Of a stretch of 64,000 nt of DNA, positions 57,901 to 64,000 are shown one piece after another. The translations under genes and the position numbers were made by a program. Position 1 is the stretch's first letter; every line of letters starts with the position of its first letter. This stretch comes from Pisolithus tinctorius. Its lineage: Eukaryota; Basidiomycota; Agaricomycetes; Boletales; Pisolithaceae. The notes below the pieces were generated by a model, which worked only from the letters and a program-made list of their open reading frames with translations, was not told the origin of the DNA and did not search any database. The stretch is from the NCBI GenBank assembly GCA_024663395.1, contig JANFAH010000004.1, positions 2,976,001 through 3,040,000 of the forward strand. The letters run 5' to 3'.

Positions 57901-58669
57901 TTACTAAAGACGTCGGCAAACTCGCGATACTCAGGAGGGACCGAGGAGAGGTCAGGAGGCGGAGATGAAGCGGAGGACGCACGAAGCTTCACATCATCAG
58001 CGGAGAGCTGTAAGCGGAACTGTCTAGAGCCAGGGAGAGCACAGGCTCTGACATACGCAGCAGCATTGATGAGTGAGACGGGCGGAGCGGAGCGCGGCGA
58101 GTCGGTCGGAGATGCAGTCGGAACTGCAAACGGAGCGGAGGGTGTCGGATCCGGAGCGGAGGTCGCAGCGGAAGGTGACGAAGGCGCCTGGGGTGTCGGC
58201 ATTCCCTGTAGCGGTGGTTTGAACGATATACTGCCCAGTACCCAGTCAATCGACGGATTGAAGCGGGTGAGCCAGTTGTGTCCTAATACCAGCGAACATG
58301 AAGAATCCAACGGAGTAACATAAAATGAAACGGAGTTGACATCGCCGGAAGGGAAGCGGAGGGAAAGATCTACTTCTTGGGAAATGACAGCATTGGTACT
58401 ACCATCAAACAAGCGGAGCGGAATTGGCGGAGAAACGGAGGAGACAGGAATGTCATATTTTTTGATTATAGACGGGTCTACGAAACAATGAGAAGAGCCG
58501 GAATCGATCAACGCAGAAATGGTATCAACAGAATAATCCGGAAGGGTTACAGACGGAAGTAAAGAGTTGGGACTAGAAAGAGCGGACGCGTTGAGTCGGA
58601 TGTCCGGTTGCGCACAGTTGGGTTCAACGCTTCCTCCAGGCTGTGCGAGCTCCCTGGAGGAGCGGACTA
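54951..58669 (-). CDS. pol: Pol polyprotein (protease, RT, RNase H, integrase, chromodomain)
   Basis: The pol frame is open from the slippery site at 58,670-58,676 and is -1 relative to gag. Numbering from the Leu (TTG) codon at 58,511: protease active site DSGSS at 3-7; reverse transcriptase with YTKIDLRHAY near 314 and YLDD at 380-383; RNase H TDAS at 528-531 and DHKNLEYF near 598. Integrase has a zinc motif with H in HDHPLAGHFGQ and C in SCTAC (about 757-798). Its catalytic triad is D827, D887, E923. GPF of the GPY/F module is near 1058. A C-terminal chromodomain (EYEVSEILDSKVD to SWLLATEL, about 1117-1162) marks it as a chromovirus. The last stop is at 54,951. No internal stops are present, so it looks active. 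Confidence 0.95.
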
Positions 58670-59950
58670 ATTTTTTGACTCTGCCTTCTCCGCAGGCGGA
58701 GTAGGCGGAGTTTCAGCCGTAGCTGCACGGGCTTTGGCTGCGCGAGAGGTGGACTTGGGACAGTCCTTGGCGGAATGGCCAGCCTCGCCACAGAAGAGGC
58801 AGAGGTTGTTCTTCATCCTGCGCTGGCGCTCAGTGGAGGTGAGTTTGCCATCTTTACCCAGGAGGTGGGCAATATCGGACTTGGACGCGTCGGACTTGGG
58901 CGGATCTTTCTGCCTGCCCTTGCCCTTGGCGTCGGACTTCGGAGCGGAGGCGGAGGACGACGATTTACTTTTGTTGTCGGAGTTCGAGGACTGCGACTTG
59001 TCGGAGGCGGACTTGGTGGTGCGCGAGATTTCTGCTTTGCGCTCCCAGTAGCGCGCATCGATGGTCTGGGCGAGTTCGCGGAGTTGTGCGAGGGTAGAAG
59101 GCTTACCGACGCGAGCGATCTCGTCCTTGATGCGGTCTGGAAGTCCGCTATAGAAGCGGTGGCGGAGTGCACCGACACCGTAGTCCTTGACTTGCGAAGC
59201 CCAGCGATTGAACTCCACGACATATTTGGTAATACGAGAACCGTCCTTCATGGTAAGGTTCTCGAGTTGTTGGACGGCATCCGCTATAGCATCGTGCGGA
59301 CCGAAATTAGCTGTGAGCTCTTGTAAGAACTCATGATAGTCGTCCATCCAGAGCGGACGGTCATAGTTGTCGGGGTTTAGCAGATCTGGCTCGAACCAAG
59401 CCAGGGCCATACCCTTAAGATAGGATTGAGCGAAGGTAACCTTTGCTCTGTCGGAGCGGAATGCGCGAGGGCGGTCTTGGAAGTTCAGCTCGCATTGTAC
59501 GAGGAACTCGCGGAGTTTCTTAGGGTCGGAGCCGTCGAAGGTGTCAGGCTCGCGGACTTTGGTCTTCGGAGCGGAGTCCCCAGTGCGCGAGCTAGACCGC
59601 GCAAGTGCATGGACAGCTCTAGCAAGAGCTACGAGGGGATCCTCTGGCGGCTCAGCCGGGTCTTCGGGGATATCCCCGTCACCGCTGCCCCCGCCGTCGG
59701 GATCACCATCAGGATAATCAGGGTCGGGGTCGGGTCCATCATCTCGGTTACGAGGAGACGGAGTATGGAAAGCTGATGGGTGGAGGTCGGAGCGACCAGC
59801 TTGCGAAGCGCTTTCGCCTTCGGCGCGAGAGCGGCGTCGAGCGGAGAAGGACTGGAATTGTTCGACGACGGAAGGGAGTCGACGCGGATTGGCTAGCGCT
59901 ACAGCGAGGTTCTCAGCGACCTCTCTCTGGGATTGAGCTCGAGTTCTCAT
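58667..59950 (-). CDS. gag: Gag (capsid and CCHC nucleocapsid)
   Basis: A 427-residue frame starts MRTRAQSQREVAENLAVALA. The middle holds the retrotransposon gag core: DTFDGSDPKKLREFLVQCEL, then FAQSYLKGMALAWFEP and RFYSGLPDRIKDEIA. A basic Ser/Lys-rich linker leads to one zinc knuckle, CLFCGEAGHSAKDC (residues 384-397). The stop TAG is at 58,667-58,669. The start is the first ATG after the 5' LTR (leader of 54 bp). It is intact and close to the usual chromovirus gag size. Confidence 0.92.
   Translation of the reverse strand: MRTRAQSQREVAENLAVALANPRRLPSVVEQFQSFSARRRSRAEGESASQAGRSDLHPSAFHTPSPRNRDDGPDPDPDYPDGDPDGGGSGDGDIPEDPAEPPEDPLVALARAVHALARSSSRTGDSAPKTKVREPDTFDGSDPKKLREFLVQCELNFQDRPRAFRSDRAKVTFAQSYLKGMALAWFEPDLLNPDNYDRPLWMDDYHEFLQELTANFGPHDAIADAVQQLENLTMKDGSRITKYVVEFNRWASQVKDYGVGALRHRFYSGLPDRIKDEIARVGKPSTLAQLRELAQTIDARYWERKAEISRTTKSASDKSQSSNSDNKSKSSSSASAPKSDAKGKGRQKDPPKSDASKSDIAHLLGKDGKLTSTERQRRMKNNLCLFCGEAGHSAKDCPKSTSRAAKARAATAETPPTPPAEKAESKN
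58670..58676 (-). promoter_or_regulatory. -1 ribosomal frameshift heptamer A-AAA-AAT
   Basis: On the coding strand gag ends TCA AAA AAT TAG. The heptamer AAAAAAT fits the X-XXY-YYZ rule in the gag frame and directly precedes the stop codon. The pol frame is exactly -1 and opens through this site, so slippage here would give Gag-Pol. Confidence 0.7.
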
Positions 59951-60004
59951 AATGGCGTAAGTTTTTCAGAAAACGAGATCGTACAAGTGTGAGTACGAAT
60001 ATAC

Positions 60005-60718
60005 TGTCAAGTCCGGGCCTACTCCGACCAACTCCGACGCTTAATAAGGTCTAGAGGAGGGTCCGGAAGCAAGTCCGACACACAGGGACAGAACTCCGAC
60101 TAGCGGAGTGCCGGCAGGAACGAAGACCGCCGAGACAAAGGCGGAGCGGAGTGAGGGCGTCGGGTTTAGCTCGTGCGCTACCCCCTTGCACGATCTCAGC
60201 CCTCGTATTTCAGAGGGAGAGTACAGACGGAGAGTCGGAGATAACTCCGACAGACAGGAGACGGAATCAGAGGGAGTAGGAACTAAGTTGATATTCGTAC
60301 TGAAGAACAGCGGAGTACAGTACATGCTTTTATACTGCTGTGGAGGTACGGTAACCGGAATCGGAACTGACATACGGAGACTCATAAATTTTCAAGTAAA
60401 ACTTCCTGGACGACGAATGAAGGGTAGACGGAGGACATACGAACGGGTAACACAGAACATCTAGAAAAGGAAATAGTCCAGGCGCTGGTCCATGCGGTGA
60501 GCGCGCTGCGGAGTACCTGACTGCGAAGGTAGTCACATGACCCCTCAGAGGACGGACCGCTCGGTCCGGTAGGAGAGAGACACAAATCCGACAGTAGTCG
60601 GAGCGGAGATGGTTCGCAACCAACAGAAGTTGGGCGGAGTTGGTGCGGGGTGAGTGAATGACCGGCGGAGTGAAGCGCGGAGTTAGCAAGGGCTTAGTGT
60701 GAACGCACGGTTATGACA
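60005..60718 (-). repeat. 5' LTR of the young element
   Basis: Same length and, by eye, the same sequence as 53,423-54,136. In the minus orientation it precedes gag and should carry the promoter. Confidence 0.95.
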
Positions 60719-60723
60719 AGCAC
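60719..60723. repeat. Target-site duplication, right (AGCAC)
   Basis: Direct copy of 53,418-53,422. Confidence 0.95.
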
Positions 60724-61272
60724 GTCACTTGCATGTGATGCAACCTGTTGGAAGGCAAGTGCCAATGGCCTGGGGATGGGAAGGATGCTGAGGCCAGTCC
60801 CAAGGTCTTGGGGAAGGTTGACAAGGGGAAGAAACAGAAAGCTGATGAAGAGATGCCTGAGCCTGGGCCTAGTAAGAAGAAGGCGAAGGCTGTTGACAAG
60901 CTGCTGGAGGTGTTGGATGTCGATGAAGATGAGGCTGGTGGGAGCAGACCGAGGGGGCCCAGTGTGGCAGCATTCTCAGGCTTGGAAGACAAGCTGGAGC
61001 ACTTGATCAACGTTGTGGGGCTTATCACAAACAACCTGGCAGGCCTCTTTGAGGCCCATGAGACTGTGGCTGAGAACTCTGGTAGGATCACCAATGTGCT
61101 TGAGGCAATGCTCAACAAGTCCTACAGCTTTGGGATGTCAGCCACCCCATCAGACTTGGGTTTGTCTGAACTTGACACTGACAAGATGCATGAGGAGGTG
61201 GCATGGCTGCAGGCTGAGGGTGAAGAAGAGGAAGCCAAGGGGGAAGACAAGCCCATGGCCAAGGCTGAGTAG
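60724..61272 (+). pseudogene. Antisense accessory gene of old gypsy element 3, 3' part
   Basis: This continues the interrupted Cys-rich domain: VTCM, a TGA where Arg is expected (CGA to TGA), then CNLLEGKCQWPGDGKDAEAS. After that a 160-residue helical, Lys/Glu-rich frame contains KKKAKAVDKLLEVLDVDEDE and LINVVGLITNNLAGLFEAHE, ending KPMAKAE at 61,272. It ends 173 bp from the pol relic, which runs toward it, the same tail-to-tail layout as in the young element. Confidence 0.65.
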
Positions 61273-61444
61273 ACCTTAGTGTAGCCCCTTTTTCCCTTTC
61301 TTCTGTAAATGTCATGCCCAGTGTCTGGTCTCATACAGTAAAGTAAGGGAAACAAAAAGAAAAAACAAGGTAAGTAAGAGGACAAAGAAAACTAGATACC
61401 AGGAGAGAACAGAAAAGAGAACTGAGGCCGGTCAAAGCTGGTCC

Positions 61445-62745
61445 TCATTGGAATGGGCTGGGTTTGCTAGGATAGCTGGAGTGAAATTCTTGCATGAGTT
61501 CAGATGCATTGTCCAGCTCTGTAGTGAGTACCCAAGTGGTTTCTTCATCAGTTCCTTTGTAGCTGGTCCACCAGACTAGGTACTGTAGCCAACACTGGCA
61601 ATGCCAGTTGACCTTGGAGTTGAGGATTTCTGCTACCTCAAACTCTAGTTCACTGTTGACTTCAACTGGTGGAGGTGGTGGTTGAGTCCAGTTCGGGATG
61701 GTATTAGGGACAGCCAGCTTGAGTTGGGAAATGTGGAAGACCAGGTGCACTGCATGCATTGAGTCTGGCAGGCACAGTGTGAAGGAGTGGGTACTGGCCT
61801 GAGCTATGACTGGGTACAGTCCAAGTTCTTTTCCAAGAGCTTCTTGGAAGGTACTTGGCTTTGACATCTACTTGGTCACCAACCTTGAAGTCCAGGGCTG
61901 GCATGCATTGAGCATTGGCTGGTCCTTGATAACACTGTTGTGCAAGGGTCATTTCCTCGCATAGGAACTGGTGCAGTGAGTCTAGGTCGACTGCATAATT
62001 GCGAGCCCAGGCAGAGGTAAGATCATGCTCCAGGTACACCAAGATATTAGGATGGTACCCCTTATTAGCAAAGAAAGGGGAGACACTAGTAGTGGCACTA
62101 GGGGCATTATTGTAAGCAAAGTTGGCCAGAGGTAGTAGTTTGGCCCAGTTGTCCTGCTGGTAGTTGCAGTACACTTGGAGATATTGCTCAAGAGTTTGGT
62201 TGGTCCTTTTGGTCTGACCATCACCTTTGGGGTGGTAGCCCAAGGTGAAGTGTAAGCACATGTCTAAGGCCTTACCAAGGTGACCAGAAGAAATGAGATA
62301 CAAACTCTGAACCTTGGTCTGAGGTTACATGGGCCAGCACTCCATGCTTAGAAAAGACATGGAGTAAGAAGAGTTTGGTGAGTTCTGGGGCTGTGATGGT
62401 GTTGTGGGTGGGGATGAAGATGGCCTGCTTGGAAAGCTGGTCAACTACTATGAGAATGGCCATGAAGCCAGATGAGGCTGGGAGCTGTTCAATGAAATCC
62501 ATAGATATGGAATTCCACAGTTTCTCTGGCACTGGGAGTTGCTTGAGGAGGCCATAAGGCTGATGGTGGGGAGCCTTAGCCTGGGCACAGGCCATGCAAG
62601 ACTGGATGTAGTCCTTGATGAAGGTCCTAAGGCTGGGCCAGGTGTACTCACACCAGATGAGTTGTAAAGTGCAGTTTTGGCCAAAGTGGCCAGACAGGGG
62701 GTGGTCATGCTTAAGCCACAAAACCCTAAGGCAAAGATCATTTGA
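61445..62745 (-). pseudogene. Pol fragment of old gypsy element 3 (integrase and chromodomain)
   Basis: Homologous to the C-terminal third of the young Pol. It shows HDHPLSGHFGQNCTLQLIW, CMAC, SMDFIEQLPAS, TSDQGSEFVSHFF, then after a frame break GYHPKGDGQTKRTNQTLEQY and ANFAYNNAPSATT. The chromodomain reads EFEVAEILNSKVN and TDEETTWVLTTEL, ending SKPSPFQ. The catalytic Glu is Lys (QTKRTN). It is CpG-poor and truncated at about 62,745, where CpG-normal DNA begins abruptly. Confidence 0.85.
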
Positions 62746-63590
62746 GTCCGGTGTAGGGAACCGTATACTCCCTGAGGCTGGAACACGAATCTGTCACTAA
62801 ATTCTGCAAGCCTCTATGTCAAACCCATTTCAGAATTGTTCCGCTCGTGTCTTCGTGTTTCCTCCCCACCCCTGTCGCCTTCGGAGTTTCTACCAACCTT
62901 CTGCATGTCGCTCAGTCATCAAAATGCTGATCCAGAAATTCCACATTTGCGCAGAGTCATCCGGAATTCAGTAGCTGTGCCACTGCTCAGTCACGTCACC
63001 TCACCAGTTGTCCATGCCACTTACCTCTAAAAAACTCTGGATTCCCCTGTCACCCTAAATTCCGCAAGCTGGACTTTGTGCCAGTACGCTACACTCTGCC
63101 CTCCTGTGCCACTCAGCTCCACCTCCCACTTGTACACATACTCTCGTTCTGTTGGAAGATACCCCTTACTGTTGTCCCGTTCTTACTCTTGTGTACTACC
63201 CACTGGACTATTTCATGTGCATCCGTATTTCGCTGATGTCTGACATCCTGCCCTTTATTTTCCGGTCTTTTAGTTTTTCTGCCCCACCTTACTCCGACTC
63301 GTACCTACTTTCCCTGTACTATATAATTCTGCCATAGTGTCGGAAATATACCACCCACCTTTGGAGTCGCTATCTGTGTGTGTTCTGTGAGTTCGAGAGT
63401 TTCTAGAGTCTAAGTGTGTATATAGAGTCTACAGCGTCTTCAGTGTCCCCAGAGGTCTTCATGTCTCCTGCATCCTCCAGCTTTGCACACCTAATCCCAT
63501 GTCCCTTTTGCTTCGAATTCACTCCTCTTGATGCGTAGCAACCTCTTGGAATTTCGTATACCCATCCTGCTGTTCCCCATGCGTCTGCAT
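62746..63590. other. CpG-normal right flank, possible LTR/leader
   Basis: Composition changes at once after the pol relic. The segment from TGTCACTAAATTCTGC (62,792) onward is pyrimidine-rich, with ACTATATAATTC near 63,318 and short repeated TCTAGAGTCT/GAGTCTA words. It could be an LTR and leader of another element, but no second LTR is in the window. No gene is supported. Confidence 0.3.
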
Positions 63591-63599
63591 CTGCCTGGA

Positions 63600-64000
63600 A
63601 TTAAATCCCACGGCTCTCGCTCGAAATTCCCCACTGCTTCTAAGCCCTTTCTCGACTTCTCCTTCCACACAGCACCCCTTTGGACGATCCTAGGGAATTC
63701 TCCCTTCACCCTTCCTCTAGTTGCACGCTTCCCAGAAGTCGTGTTCCACAACGTTTTGGAGCCCACTGTGAGGGGTCTGTAGATCTGGAAAGGAGATCCT
63801 TACGACCCACTCGTCAAAGAACCAAACTCGAAGAGCTCCTAGAGCCCTTCTGCAGACTATCTATTTCCTCAGCAGAAATCTTAATTCTGGTAGCTGATCC
63901 TAGAGATATTTCAGAGCTGCACTCGTCAGACTCAGATCTCAGTTTAGATGAGATCTTTCGGAGCCCAGAGTCCCCAGCGTTTTGCCCAGCATTTCCAGGA
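63600..64000 (+). CDS. Partial open frame running off the right edge, unknown
   Basis: A plus frame stays open to the last base. Its readable part includes DLERRSLRPTRQRTKLEELL, then ISSAEILILVADPRDISELH and SSDSDLSLDEIFRSPESPAF. The mix of a basic region followed by an acidic Ser/Asp stretch resembles the N-terminal part of some gag-like proteins, but that is a guess. The start is not determined and no domain is recognised. Confidence 0.3.

Larger units (their letters stand above)
53423..60718 (-). mobile_element. Complete young Ty3/gypsy chromovirus
   Basis: A 7,296-bp element with coding strand minus: LTR, gag, pol, an antisense ORF, polypurine tract, LTR. Both LTRs are 714 bp and identical by eye, and the AGCAC target duplication is intact, so insertion is recent. 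All coding frames are open. I see no tRNA-like primer site beside the 5' LTR (59,985-60,004). The sequence is saturated with CGGAG/CTCCG, unlike its CpG-free surroundings. It sits inside the accessory gene of an older relative. Confidence 0.95.

Noticed and set aside
59985..60004. tRNA primer-binding site of the young gypsy element
   Set aside because: The bases next to the 5' LTR do not match the 3' end of initiator-Met or another tRNA I can recall; self-priming is possible but I could not demonstrate it.

Overview
The window is nuclear DNA of a filamentous basidiomycete, most likely an Agaricomycete. The genes are split by many short GT-AG introns (about 45-80 bp). The gene families (UapA/UapC-like purine permease, DUF6533 membrane proteins, basidiomycete BTB and G-domain families) and the transposons (chromodomain Ty3/gypsy, KDZ, Ty1/copia, Tc1/mariner) fit that group. 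I saw no rRNA, intact tRNA, CRISPR or bacterial operon structure.

Region 1 (1-15 kb) is ordinary host DNA. It holds an MFS permease (1.2-3.9 kb), a small membrane protein (4.2-4.9 kb), a glycine-rich-domain (DUF1399) protein with a 54-bp tandem repeat in its last exon (6.15-8.8 kb), VPS41 (minus, 9.3-13.0 kb) and, head to head with it, a class I histone deacetylase (13.2-15.1 kb).

Region 2 (16-35 kb) is rearranged. It has three related DUF6533 membrane-protein copies: A and B inverted around 18-19.5 kb, and C part of a direct segmental duplication of B. It also has a DUF6533 scrap, several TIR elements, a gene of an uncharacterised zinc-finger-like family, an intact purine permease, and a BTB-family pseudogene whose 5' side abuts the C duplication.

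Region 3 (35.5-62.75 kb) starts with a G-domain gene that looks catalytically dead and then becomes a transposon graveyard. It includes KDZ, an 88-bp satellite, two old Ty3/gypsy copies, Tc1/mariner, a long-TIR element and Ty1/copia. From about 36.8 kb this DNA is almost free of CpG; one 691-bp LTR has none. Matching positions in younger copies are CpG, so the pattern is CpG to TpG/CpA mutation.

Into this graveyard a young, complete chromovirus has inserted (53,423-60,718; minus coding strand). It has identical 714-bp LTRs, a 5-bp AGCAC target duplication, gag, a -1 slippery heptamer touching the gag stop, and pol with a chromodomain. Between pol and its 3' LTR lies an oppositely oriented coiled-coil ORF. 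The two older relatives carry the same antisense gene with an added Cys-rich segment; in one the spacing matches the Zn2Cys6 consensus. The young element is saturated with CGGAG/CTCCG (18 in one 714-bp LTR), and CGG is the classic Zn2Cys6 target. A self-encoded, motif-binding accessory system is the most interesting hypothesis in the window, but it is inference.

The right edge (62.75-64 kb) returns to CpG-normal DNA with an unidentified open frame running off the window.
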